NCBI GenBank assembly: GCA_017545365.1
Contig: JAFWOP010000067.1
Coordinates: forward strand, 1 to 64,000
DNA from: Bacteroidales bacterium
GTDB taxonomy: Bacteria > Bacteroidota > Bacteroidia > Bacteroidales > P3
DNA length: 64,000 bases
Direction: 5' to 3'
The translations under genes were made by a program, and so were the position numbers. How positions within the stretch are numbered: position 1 is the first letter of the stretch; the number at the start of each line of letters is the position of its first letter. The notes under the pieces are model-generated. The model saw only the letters and a list, made by a program, of their open reading frames with translations, was not told the origin of the DNA and made no database searches. This document shows, piece by piece, positions 42,494 to 50,652 of this stretch.

Positions 42494-43251
42494 AGTTCGA
42501 TTTGCTTTAGATTGTCGAGATGATGGTAAGCTGTGAAGTCGGGATGGATGGGCACGACGGTGGCATAGCCGTGGGCGAGCAGGTACTCGTCGCTGTCGGC
42601 TGGGGGATTGTCGCAAACGAATTTGCCAGTCATCCACCAGTAGGGGCGGCCGATGGGGTCGATGCGTTTTTCCAGGCTGTCGACCCATGACGCCCGCGCC
42701 TGTCTACATACGCGGATGCCTTTGATTTGTGCTGCTGGCAGCCGGGGGATGTTGACATTGAGGGCGGTGAAGTCGGGCAGGGGGTGCTGCATCACATAGT
42801 CGAGGATGTGCCTGATGGTGGGGGTGCAGGCCTCGAAGTCGGCGGCGGGGTTGTGGTTGAGCAAGGAGAACCCAATGGACTGGCAGCCGTTGAGGCAGGC
42901 CTCCAGTGCCGCTCCCATGGTGCCGCTGTAGATGATGTTGATAGAGGCGTTGCTGCCATAGTTGATGCCGGAGAGGACGAGGTCGGGTTTGCGGGGGCAG
43001 AAATGCTCGAGTCCCATCTTGACGCAGTCGGCGGGAGTCCCGTCGCAGGAGTAGACAGCTACGCCGTCGCCCTGGCTCACTTCGCGGATGCGCAGCGGGC
43101 GGGCGGTGGTGATGGAGGTGCTGAGCCCGGAGGCGTTGTGGTCGGGCGCCATGACAACGATGTCGCCATACTCCTGAGCCACCTCCACTAAGTGGTGAAG
43201 ACCGCGGGAGCTGACGCCGTCGTCGTTGGTTATGAGAATCAGCGGTTTCAT
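42490..43251 (-). CDS. surE: 5'/3'-nucleotidase SurE
   Basis: A 253-residue metal-dependent survival protein that dephosphorylates nucleoside monophosphates and short polyphosphate. The metal site ITNDDGVSSRGL carries Asp10 and Asp11. The Ser of MAPDHNASGLSTSIT and the Asn of LSGINYGSNAS complete it. Length is normal. Its ATG directly abuts the stop codon of the upstream DUF4340 gene (43252), so five genes from gldFG to SpoIID run without a gap. Confidence 0.95.
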   Translation of the reverse strand: MKPLILITNDDGVSSRGLHHLVEVAQEYGDIVVMAPDHNASGLSTSITTARPLRIREVSQGDGVAVYSCDGTPADCVKMGLEHFCPRKPDLVLSGINYGSNASINIIYSGTMGAALEACLNGCQSIGFSLLNHNPAADFEACTPTIRHILDYVMQHPLPDFTALNVNIPRLPAAQIKGIRVCRQARASWVDSLEKRIDPIGRPYWWMTGKFVCDNPPADSDEYLLAHGYATVVPIHPDFTAYHHLDNLKQIEL

Positions 43252-44346
43252 CTATTCTTTGGCGAAGGGGCTTTTCTGTTGTCCGAGGAAGAAGCTGGCG
43301 GGCTGCAGGATGTTGTCGAACACATAATACTGGATGAGTACGGTGTCCTTGTTGTCGATGATAGCATACAAGCGGTTGAGGTCGAACATCTCGTACATGC
43401 TTGTGTCGGGCATGGCGGCGGCATCGTCGGGGTTGGAGTACTTGAGGTAGGTCTTGATTTCGCGCTTGTCGCCATTGGTGTTGGTCACCCGCAGGATGGT
43501 GCGGGGGCCGGCATTGAAGGAGGTGTCCACATTGGTGTTGGGCACCCGGCTGGCATACTCGTCGAAGTTGAGGTTGGCGAAGCATGAAAGCATCTGGGCC
43601 ACACGGGCGGTGTCGAAACGGCTGACCGGGGTGTGGCTCTGCGTCAGTTCGAATGTGAATCCCTCACCATCGCGGCGGACGGCGAAAGACTCGGCTGGTG
43701 TGGAAGGGATGTCCAGCTCCACGCTCTGTAGCTGACGGATGTCCCAGTGGACGATGGTATGGCTGCGCCATGACATGGGGTCGGTGACAAAACGAGGGGT
43801 CAGGTAGCCTCGGAATCCGGGGATATGGATGATGTACGGCACCTTGTCGCCTTGGCGGAACATGTGGCATGCCATCATGTCCTGTGTCTCGTGGCCTACA
43901 TAGTAGGTGACGGCGAGTTTTTCATGAGGGAACAGCTTGAACTTGCCGTTGAACCAGTTGATGAAGTATTTGCGTTGGTATACCTCCACCTTGATGGCGC
44001 GGGCGGAGAGCAGCTTTACCACCTGCGGCACGGCGTTCTTGTTCACCTGCTGGCGGATGCGCATGTCGTGGAGGGTGGAGAGCAGTAGGTCGACCATCGG
44101 CTGGCTGGCGGGGTAGAGGGTGTCGACCGTCCACATAGTGTCGTGGGTGCTGTCGGCCACCCGTTGCAGCAACACATGGTTGTCCTGCTTGTCGGCCAGG
44201 TATATCTTGGTTATTGCGTCGATGTCCTCCACATGGAAGTTCTGTTCGAAGGTGGCGTCCTTGGAACCCTGCTTGGCAATGATGAATGCCACGGCCCCGA
44301 TGGCGATGACGGAGAGAATGATTATCAGGTTCTTTTTCTTATTCAT
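43252..44346 (-). CDS. DUF4340-like membrane-anchored protein
   Basis: A 364-residue protein with one N-terminal span (LIIILSVIAIGAVAFIIAKQ) and a large periplasmic beta-rich part. Repeated DUF4340-type elements are visible: ITKIYLADKQDNHVLLQRV, MWTVDTLYPASQPMVDLLLSTLHDMRI, and later ELDIPSTPAESFAVRRDGEGFTFEL. Such proteins accompany ABC-2 gliding-type transporters (GldG-like), and the gldFG fusion lies immediately upstream with a 4-base overlap (44343-44346). Confidence 0.82.
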   Translation of the reverse strand: MNKKKNLIIILSVIAIGAVAFIIAKQGSKDATFEQNFHVEDIDAITKIYLADKQDNHVLLQRVADSTHDTMWTVDTLYPASQPMVDLLLSTLHDMRIRQQVNKNAVPQVVKLLSARAIKVEVYQRKYFINWFNGKFKLFPHEKLAVTYYVGHETQDMMACHMFRQGDKVPYIIHIPGFRGYLTPRFVTDPMSWRSHTIVHWDIRQLQSVELDIPSTPAESFAVRRDGEGFTFELTQSHTPVSRFDTARVAQMLSCFANLNFDEYASRVPNTNVDTSFNAGPRTILRVTNTNGDKREIKTYLKYSNPDDAAAMPDTSMYEMFDLNRLYAIIDNKDTVLIQYYVFDNILQPASFFLGQQKSPFAKE

Positions 44347-46814
44347 TTCTTACGGTACTGTTTGCGGCGGATGATGATGATTGCGATGCCGGCGAGCAGG
44401 ATGATGCCCGAGGGCAGCAGGATGTTGATGAGTTGGTATTTTGTGCGCTCTTCTTTGAGCTTCATGACGTTGAGCTTGCGGATTTTGATGTCGCGCGAAC
44501 GGCTGGCGATGGCGCCGTCGTCGCCCACGAGGTAGTCGACGCAGTTGAGCAGCAACTCTTTGTTGGCGTACATGGCTTCGGTGTAGAAGTCGTAGCCTAA
44601 GGGGAAGCCGGTGCCATCGCTGTAGTTGAACCGGTTCTTGATGATGTCGCCGTCGGAGATGACTATCATGTGTGTGCTGTCGCCCACGTCGCGGTAGCCC
44701 ATGGCGGGCAGCTCGGTGAAGTCGGGTGTCAGCCGGTTGCGGAACATGGATTTGAAACGGCCTTCCAGCAGAACGGCCACGGGGATGTTCTGACGGTTGA
44801 AGAGGCGGCGGTCGGGCTCTATCTTCGCCTCATTCAAGTCGTAAATCGACGGTGCGTTCTTCACACGCGAGAATTCCGAGGTGGTCAGCAGCACAGTCTT
44901 GTCGATGTCGTTGTCTATTAGGTCGATGCTGCTGATGAAGTCGCTCTTTATCAGGTCGAGGTTACGCACGATGGGATGGGCTGAAAGCGGGACAATCTCA
45001 GGGAAGTAGAGCCAGGGCTGGAATTGAATCTGAGGCTTGTCGCCCACCATGCCTACGGTCATAGGTATGGGGCGGCAGCGGATGTCCATCACCAGGTCGG
45101 GGTTGATGCGGGCACCATAGGTGAAGAGCATCTCTTCGATGTTCAGCGGATAGCGTGTGGCCACGGCCTGTCCCGCATGGGCGAGGCTGTCGAGGTCGGC
45201 ATCCAGCGGGTCCACCAGCCACAGCAGTTTGCCTCCGTACATCACGTATTGGTCCAGTATGTAGAGGTCACGGTCGCTGAAGGGGCGGGTGGGTTTGGCT
45301 ATGATGATGAGGTCGTACTTGTTGTGGAACAGGTAGGTGGAGTCCTTGGGGTTGAGGGTGCGGGTGGTGAGAGAGTTGATGTTCTCGTCCATACGCACGG
45401 TGTCGAGGGTGTAATACTCATATAGCGAGCCTATGATGTCCGAGAGGTTGGGCAGCGGCAGCTCGCCATGCCCCCGCATGAAGGCCACGGTGGGCCTCAT
45501 GCTGCGCGAGAGGGCGCGGATGGCGTTGGAAAGGACATACTCAAGGCTCTGTATCGAGTTGTTCAGCAGCTGCGACTGGTCGACATATTTCTGACTTTGC
45601 AGCAGCTGGATGGAAGTCTCGCTCCCTTTGTACATCACGTCGGCGGCGGGGATAAGCACCTGGGTGGTGACCCCGCCCGTGGTGCTCACCTGTATCTGCG
45701 TAGGCTGGATGCCCTTCTGTGCCAGCTTCTGATAGAACACCTGGCGTTCCTGCGGGTCGTCGAAGTTGTTGGGGTTCACAAACTCGTATTGGATGTTCTT
45801 GTTGTAGGCGCGGAACTGGTTGAGCATCTCCTTGGTCTCGTTCTGCAGCCGCTTGAAGTCGGCCGGGAACTCGCCTTCCAGGTACACACGGAAAAGCACC
45901 GGCTCGTCCACCTTCTTCAGCAGCGTCTTGGTAGACTTGGAGAGGGTATAGCGTTTCTCCGAGGTGAGGTCCAGGCGGACGAAGAGGTAATAGCCTATGA
46001 CGTTGACGAAGACGACAATCAGCACACCTGCCCCCAGCTCTATCCAATGGCTGCGGCGCAGGTCCTTCTTGTTGCGCCAGCCATGCCATTTGCGGCTTTG
46101 AAGCACGATGCGGGTGGCCATCATAAAGACGGCTATGACGCTGGCAAAATAGACGACGTCGCGGCTGTCCACCACCCCACGGCTTATAGAGTCGTAGTGA
46201 TAGCTCATGCCCAGCGAGCGTACCAGCAGGTCGGCATTGCCGAGGAATCCCATGCGGTAGATGGCCTCAAAGCCCAGATGCATGAATGCGCTCATCAGGG
46301 CGGCCAGGATGAAGGCCACAATCTGGTTGTTGGTGATGGAGCTGGCAAACAGTCCTATTGCCACGAAGGCTGCGCCCAGCAACAGCAGCCCTATGTACGA
46401 GCCCACCACGCTGCCCGTGTCTATGTTGCCCACTGGGTCGCCCAAGGCAAAGACGCTGAAATAGCACACCACCGTCGGCAGCAGCGAGATGAGCACCAGC
46501 ACCACCCCGGCGAGGAATTTGGCCCAGATGAGCTTCATCTCGCTCAAAGGCTTGGTGAGCAGCAGCTCCATGGTGCCGTTCTTCTTCTCTTCGGCGAACA
46601 TGCGCATCGTGATGGCGGGGATAAGAAAGAGGTAGAGGAACGGGCCTATGACAAACAGCCCCTCCATCGAGGCAAAGCCATAGTCGAGGATGTTGAAGTC
46701 GGATTTGAACACCCACAACATCAGCCCTGTGAGCACCAGGAATACGATGATGGTGAGGTATCCGATGAGTGATGTGAAGAAACTGGCAAGTTCTTTCTTG
46801 AAGAGTGTGAACAT
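44343..46814 (-). CDS. GldF-GldG fusion, ABC-type transporter permease and extracellular subunit
   Basis: An 823-residue fusion. Residues 1 to about 245 are an ABC-2 permease like GldF (MFTLFKKELASFFTSLIGYLTIIVFL, FAEEKKNGTMELLLTKPLSEM, then spans). Residues about 255-800 are GldG-like: a span, then DLTSEKRYTLSKSTKTLL, the substrate-binding-like core with MRPTVAFMRGHGEL and YDLIIIAKPTRPFSDRDLYILDQYV, and a final span before IRRKQYRKK. In Flavobacterium these are separate proteins linked with an ATPase (GldA) in gliding/T9SS. No gldA is in this window. It is co-transcribed with DUF4340. Confidence 0.88.
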   Translation of the reverse strand: MFTLFKKELASFFTSLIGYLTIIVFLVLTGLMLWVFKSDFNILDYGFASMEGLFVIGPFLYLFLIPAITMRMFAEEKKNGTMELLLTKPLSEMKLIWAKFLAGVVLVLISLLPTVVCYFSVFALGDPVGNIDTGSVVGSYIGLLLLGAAFVAIGLFASSITNNQIVAFILAALMSAFMHLGFEAIYRMGFLGNADLLVRSLGMSYHYDSISRGVVDSRDVVYFASVIAVFMMATRIVLQSRKWHGWRNKKDLRRSHWIELGAGVLIVVFVNVIGYYLFVRLDLTSEKRYTLSKSTKTLLKKVDEPVLFRVYLEGEFPADFKRLQNETKEMLNQFRAYNKNIQYEFVNPNNFDDPQERQVFYQKLAQKGIQPTQIQVSTTGGVTTQVLIPAADVMYKGSETSIQLLQSQKYVDQSQLLNNSIQSLEYVLSNAIRALSRSMRPTVAFMRGHGELPLPNLSDIIGSLYEYYTLDTVRMDENINSLTTRTLNPKDSTYLFHNKYDLIIIAKPTRPFSDRDLYILDQYVMYGGKLLWLVDPLDADLDSLAHAGQAVATRYPLNIEEMLFTYGARINPDLVMDIRCRPIPMTVGMVGDKPQIQFQPWLYFPEIVPLSAHPIVRNLDLIKSDFISSIDLIDNDIDKTVLLTTSEFSRVKNAPSIYDLNEAKIEPDRRLFNRQNIPVAVLLEGRFKSMFRNRLTPDFTELPAMGYRDVGDSTHMIVISDGDIIKNRFNYSDGTGFPLGYDFYTEAMYANKELLLNCVDYLVGDDGAIASRSRDIKIRKLNVMKLKEERTKYQLINILLPSGIILLAGIAIIIIRRKQYRKK

Positions 46815-46834
46815 TAGGAATGTGTTAATGTGTT

Positions 46835-47017
46835 AATGCTTGAATTATTGCTTGAGTGCTTGAGCCGAAGGCCGCGAACACCGCTGAAAAAAGTTAATAA
46901 AGTGAGTCAATGTGTAAATGCTTGAATTATTGCTTGAGTGCTTGAATGTGTAAATGCTTGAGTGCTGACGCAGTCAAATTACTCAGACAATCAAGCAATC
47001 AAACAATCAAGCAATCC
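46835..47017. repeat. 8-mer tandem tracts in opposite orientations
   Basis: The spacer before gldFG contains GTGTTAAT repeats and TGCTTGAG/TGCTTGAA units (46842-46862 and 46918-46967), then the complementary type CAATCAAG, CAATCAAA, CAATCAAG (46988-47015). They can pair into an extended stem. In between (46861-46920) lies a block also found inverted at 48940-49137. Confidence 0.75.
46861..46915 (+). repeat. Inverted-repeat block, uninterrupted (empty-site) copy
   Basis: TGAGCCGAAGGCCGCGAACA plus CCGCT (46861-46885) recurs as an exact reverse complement at 49112-49136. The following AAGTTAATAAAGTGAG also recurs, but there it is interrupted at TTAA by the element 48966-49098. The two blocks flank the M28 peptidase gene in opposite orientation. 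Confidence 0.88.
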
Positions 47018-47076
47018 TTTCCAGTATTCATTTAACTCCCTATTTGACTTATTTTTAAACATTCAAACAATCATGT

Positions 47077-48732
47077 TCATTCGAATTTGAAACGTTTTGA
47101 CCTGAATGAGCGGCCCTGGTAATCGCCTAGCGACAGCTCGTAGACCACCTCCGCCATGAGGCTGGCACTCTTGGTCAGGATGTCGCGGTCGATGTTCTCC
47201 GATATATCGCTCGGCACATGGTCGTAGTTCCCGCCCATGTGGTTGGTGAACACGATGGAGGGGATGCCAATCTGTGCAAAGGGGGCCGCGTCGCCACGGG
47301 GCATGGTGCGGTAGCCGCGCAGCAGCGACTTGGTGGAGATGGAGTCGTTGTGCGAGGCAATGTTCCACAGCTGGGGGAACCGTTTGTTGCCCAGTATGTT
47401 GATGCTGTCGCCCGACCCGATGCAGTCGGCGTTCACAAAACACTCTATGTTGCGCAGGTTAGGGAAGTTGGAGACAAAGATGCTAGACCCCAGGTGTTCC
47501 AGCTCGCCGCCGGAGAAGAGCACGAAGATGATGGAGCGTTTGTTATACTCGATTTCGGCAGGTGCATAGGTTGAGAGCAGGCGTGCGGTCTCAAGCACCG
47601 CGGCCACGCCGCTGGCGTTGTGGTCGGCTCCGGGGAAGAGGCAGGTGCTGCCTTGCAGTCCCACATGGTCCAGATGGGCACCCACTACGATATACTCGTG
47701 TTTCAGTTTCCCATCTTTTCCGGGCAGCATGCCGATGACGTTGGCCGTGGTGGCCTTGGGGTGATACTTGGCATTGATGTTTATCTCGAACTTCTTACGC
47801 AGATGGAACGACTGCGGCACCATCGATTCCTGCAGAGCGTCGTACACCGAGTCGAGCGTCATCTGCTCGCCAGCCAGCAATGCCTCGCCCATCTCGCGGG
47901 TGGGCTGCACCACGGGGAAGGTGGCCTGGTGGGCTCCTTCGCCGCAATAGGCATGGTGTTGCACCTCGTAGGGACGGCAGCTCTCCGACATGTTGATGCA
48001 CACAAGGCCCACGGCGCCATGCTTGATGGCCACTTCGGCCTTCTGACGCAGGGTGGTGTAGCGTCCCGCCACATTGCCGGGCAGGAACTCAGGCACACCC
48101 GAGAGGCACAGCACCACCTTGCCCTGCACATCCACCTTGGCATATTCGTTGAAGGCGTTGTTGTCAATGCCCCATCCGCAGAACACCACCGGCGCGTTGG
48201 TGTAGCCGCGGCCGGTCATGCTGGAGCAGACATAGTCGCGCCCCAGCACATAGCGAGTACGCGTGTCGTTGTCGCCCACGTAGGTGTAGAAATTGCAGTT
48301 CTCTATCTCGTTGTATTCCACTTGGAAATACTGCCCCCATTCGCCTTGGAAGGGCTTCACGCCGTATGACGCGAGCACGTCGGCACAGTATTCGGCAGCC
48401 TCCAGATAAGCCTTAGAACCCGCCATACGGCCCTCATACTGCGATGAGGAGAGGATGCGGATATGCTTCATCAGCGTGTCCGTGTTGGCGCGCAGCAGGG
48501 TGTCCATTGATGCCAGCAGTTCCTTGCGGGCTTCGAGGGCCGCCTGTGCAGCAGCCTCAGCCTCGGCTCTGGCGGCCTCAGCCTGTGCGGCAGCCTCCTT
48601 CTTCGACTTGGCTTTCCCTTGGGTCTCGGTCTTGTCTTTCTTCTTCGATTGGGCATTGGCCTCCGGCCCGCCCGCAAATGGCGACAACAGGGCCAAAATG
48701 GCAAACAGGGTAATGAACTTCTTCATTTTCAT
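47077..48732 (-). CDS. M28-family exported peptidase, possible loss of the general base
   Basis: A 551-residue protein: signal peptide (to about residue 27), an Ala/Glu/Lys coiled-coil-like stretch (29-75), and a PA-type inserted domain about 165-290. The M28 zinc residues are His353 (VVGAHLDHVG), Asp370 (PGADHNASGV), Glu410 and Asp436, with His505 (NYDHVPSD). In most M28 enzymes the motif reads E-E before the GLxGS-like turn. Here it reads FSGGELEHLGS, so the catalytic base position is Gly409 while the ligand Glu410 remains. It may be inactive or use another base. It probably acts in the periplasm or outside. Confidence 0.88.
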   Translation of the reverse strand: MKMKKFITLFAILALLSPFAGGPEANAQSKKKDKTETQGKAKSKKEAAAQAEAARAEAEAAAQAALEARKELLASMDTLLRANTDTLMKHIRILSSSQYEGRMAGSKAYLEAAEYCADVLASYGVKPFQGEWGQYFQVEYNEIENCNFYTYVGDNDTRTRYVLGRDYVCSSMTGRGYTNAPVVFCGWGIDNNAFNEYAKVDVQGKVVLCLSGVPEFLPGNVAGRYTTLRQKAEVAIKHGAVGLVCINMSESCRPYEVQHHAYCGEGAHQATFPVVQPTREMGEALLAGEQMTLDSVYDALQESMVPQSFHLRKKFEININAKYHPKATTANVIGMLPGKDGKLKHEYIVVGAHLDHVGLQGSTCLFPGADHNASGVAAVLETARLLSTYAPAEIEYNKRSIIFVLFSGGELEHLGSSIFVSNFPNLRNIECFVNADCIGSGDSINILGNKRFPQLWNIASHNDSISTKSLLRGYRTMPRGDAAPFAQIGIPSIVFTNHMGGNYDHVPSDISENIDRDILTKSASLMAEVVYELSLGDYQGRSFRSKRFKFE

Positions 48733-48813
48733 TAGTGTTTTTACTTATTATATATTTTATATTTTTCTGTCATTAAACCAATTGGTGTTCCTCTAGCACA
48801 CATTACAAACAAG

Positions 48814-48821
48814 CAAAGATA
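48814..48821 (-). promoter_or_regulatory. -7 promoter box (TATCTTTG) of the M28 peptidase
   Basis: TATCTTTGC on the minus strand, 82 bases before the M28 start. The -33 region is a T run without a clear TTTG. Confidence 0.55.
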
Positions 48822-48866
48822 CGAAAAAACTTCTACATACGAAAAAAAAACTTGGAATGGCTAGGG

Positions 48867-48894
48867 AATTGAGATTTGAGAATTGAGAATTATC
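48867..48894. repeat. AATTGAG heptamer tract
   Basis: AATTGAG, ATTTGAG, AATTGAG, AATTATC are consecutive 7-mers in the spacer upstream of the M28 peptidase. The same heptamers occur inside the C10 protease gene at 55140-55160. Confidence 0.8.
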
Positions 48895-48961
48895 CGGGTG
48901 CGGCGGCTAATTCTCCATGCTCCATTCAAAAGCGTCAGCGATTCACACATTGCTCACTTTA

Positions 48962-49102
48962 TTAAGGGAACTTCTATAAATTGCCCCAGAGGGGCAAACT
49001 TTCAATATCCCCGCACTAATAGTGTGGGGTATATCAAGCAAATACATCACAGCGTGCAGAAGGCACGCGCTCTCAAAAACGAATTAATAGAACCCACCTT
49101 AA
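48962..49102 (+). mobile_element. Small TIR element (MITE-like), copy 2, with TTAA target duplication
   Basis: The element body is 48966-49098 (133 bp). Ends GGGAACTTCTATAAATT and (reverse complement) GGTGGGTTCTATTAATT are imperfect inverted repeats. It is flanked by TTAA at 48962-48965 and 49099-49102. The uninterrupted related block at 46891-46906 reads AAGTTAATAAAGTGAG with a single TTAA, so insertion duplicated TTAA. Inside are GCCCC-aga-GGGGC, CCCCGCAC-taata-GTGTGGGG and GCGTGC-agaag-GCACGC-type hairpins. There is no open reading frame of significance. Confidence 0.88.
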
Positions 49103-49182
49103 CTTCTTTAAGCGGTGTTCGCGGCCTTCGGCTCACACATTCAATCATTCAAAGCTGGTGCTTATAAGGGGTGAAAACTATA

Positions 49183-49331
49183 TTAAGGGGACCTCTATTA
49201 ATCACCCCTGAGGGGTGAGATATGAGTAACACCGTACAAGCCGTAAGGCGCAGTGCGGTGATTATCAGTAATAAGATGCCTGCGTCCCGAAGGGACGCGA
49301 CACGAAAACAAATAATTAGAACCCACTTTAA
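49183..49331 (+). mobile_element. Small TIR element (MITE-like), copy 3, flanked by TTAA
   Basis: The body 49187-49327 (141 bp) has ends GGGGACCTCTATTAATC and AATTAGAACCCACT, matching copies 1 and 2, with TTAA on both sides (49183-49186 and 49328-49331). The three internal hairpins sit at the same relative places as in copy 2 but with different stems: CACCCC-tga-GGGGTG, a long CACCGTAC...GTGCGGTG stem, and GCGTCCC-gaa-GGGACGC. Confidence 0.85.
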
Positions 49332-49366
49332 GTATTCCACATAATGTCTGATTCAAAAAAAATGTG

Positions 49367-49374
49367 TAAATTTG
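49367..49374 (+). promoter_or_regulatory. -7 promoter box (TAAATTTG) of the S66 peptidase
   Basis: It fits TAnnTTTG 30 bases before the ATG at 49404. The in-frame ATG at 49344 lies upstream and is excluded. The promoter is 36 bases from the end of element copy 3. Confidence 0.6.
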
Positions 49375-49403
49375 CAGCGCGAATAATCGAAAAATTACAC
49401 CTT

Positions 49404-50447
49404 ATGAAACGGCATATTTTTGCACTCCTGATGATTGCGGCTGTCCTCCATGTGACGTCAGTCGTCGCGCAAGGGCCCTATCGCTCCGACAAAAAAACGC
49501 TGACTCTCCGCTGTGTGAAGCCTCCCTATTTGAAGGTGGGCGACCGCGTTGCTCTCCTCTCCCCCTCCTATTTTAAGACGATGGAGGAGGTGGAGAAGAC
49601 GGCCGAGGTGCTGCGCGGGTGGGGTCTGGTGCCTGTCGTTGGCCCCAACGTGGGCAAGGTGTATGCGGGCAAATATGCTGGCACCCCGGAGGAACGTGCC
49701 GACGACCTCCGCTGGGCGTTGGCCGACACCACCATCAAGGCCATTATCTGCAACCGTGGCGGCTACGGCACCATCCATTACATCAATCAGATACCCCTTG
49801 CCCTATGGCGGGAGCACCCCAAATGGCTGGTGGGTTTCAGCGACATCAGCACCCTGCATGGCCTCTTGGCTCGTGCCGGGGTGATGAGCATCCATGGCAC
49901 CATGAGCATGTTCTTGGCAGCTGGCGGCACCGACGAGACGAGCACCCTGCTTCGAGACCTGCTTTTTGGCTATGTGCCGTGCTACGAAGTGCCGCCACAT
50001 CCGCAGAACATCGAAGGCCGTGCCAGCGGCATCCTCGTAGGCGGCAACATCTGCACCTTTGCGCCTAACCTCGGCACCAAGGCCGACGCCACCCTAGGTC
50101 GTGACCTCATCCTCTTCATCGAGGAGGTGGAGGAAGGGATGCACAATATCGACCGACAGTTCAACATCCTCATGATGAACGGGGTGCTCGACCGCTGTAA
50201 AGGCGTGGTGCTGGGCACTTTCACCGACTGTGAGCGCGAGTTCACCTACGAGAGTGTCGAGACCATGCTCCGCCCATATATCGAGAAATACAAGATCCCC
50301 CTGCTCTGCGGCTTCCCCGGCGGCCATGGCAAGGTGAACCTCCCCTTGGTGATGGGTGCCCCCGTCACCATCGACGTCCGCCCCGACGGTGCCACCCTAC
50401 AGTTCAACATCGACGGCCAGCAGCAAGCATTTGTCGTCAAGAACTGA
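49404..50447 (+). CDS. S66-family LD-carboxypeptidase (murein tetrapeptide carboxypeptidase-like)
   Basis: A 347-residue product. The start at 49404 gives a signal peptide (MKRHIFALLMIAAVLHVTSVVAQ), so it is exported. The S66 fold is recognised by KVGDRVALLSPSYF, CNRGGYG, WLVGFSDISTLHG (Ser of the triad), LFIEEVEEGMHNIDR (Glu) and GFPGGHGKVNLPLVMG (His). The family trims D-Ala from peptidoglycan tetrapeptides during recycling. The classical enzyme is cytoplasmic, so a signal peptide suggests periplasmic action on released or nascent murein. Confidence 0.92.
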   Translation: MKRHIFALLMIAAVLHVTSVVAQGPYRSDKKTLTLRCVKPPYLKVGDRVALLSPSYFKTMEEVEKTAEVLRGWGLVPVVGPNVGKVYAGKYAGTPEERADDLRWALADTTIKAIICNRGGYGTIHYINQIPLALWREHPKWLVGFSDISTLHGLLARAGVMSIHGTMSMFLAAGGTDETSTLLRDLLFGYVPCYEVPPHPQNIEGRASGILVGGNICTFAPNLGTKADATLGRDLILFIEEVEEGMHNIDRQFNILMMNGVLDRCKGVVLGTFTDCEREFTYESVETMLRPYIEKYKIPLLCGFPGGHGKVNLPLVMGAPVTIDVRPDGATLQFNIDGQQQAFVVKN

Positions 50448-50513
50448 ACATCATAGTTGTAACAGGGTGGGCAGACGGCGGCCGCGGCAGGTGGCGTCAT
50501 AGAGGGAGGAGGC

Positions 50514-50571
50514 GTTCCTAGACGCTAGGAACACCCTCTCTCCTTATATGCGGGCGGCAAATGCCGCCCGC
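50514..50571. repeat. Two palindromes between the convergent S66 and M16 genes
   Basis: GTTCCTAG-acg-CTAGGAAC (50514-50532) contains the CTAG motif of the intergenic arrays. GCGGGCGGC-aaat-GCCGCCCGC (50550-50571) is a very stable hairpin. Neither has a long U run. Together they may end both convergent transcripts. Confidence 0.65.
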
Positions 50572-50652
50572 ACTTACTGAGGCAGAAACGGCTTTGGTTC
50601 GGTTTTGAGAATGAATTCTCGGGCTCTCACCCTGTGCCGTGTTTGAGGTGGG

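Noticed and set aside
42494..42688. N-terminal extension of the small membrane protein from 42688
   Set aside because: The extension lies inside surE in another frame and is Arg/Pro-rich. The ATGA overlap at 42490-42493 marks the real start.
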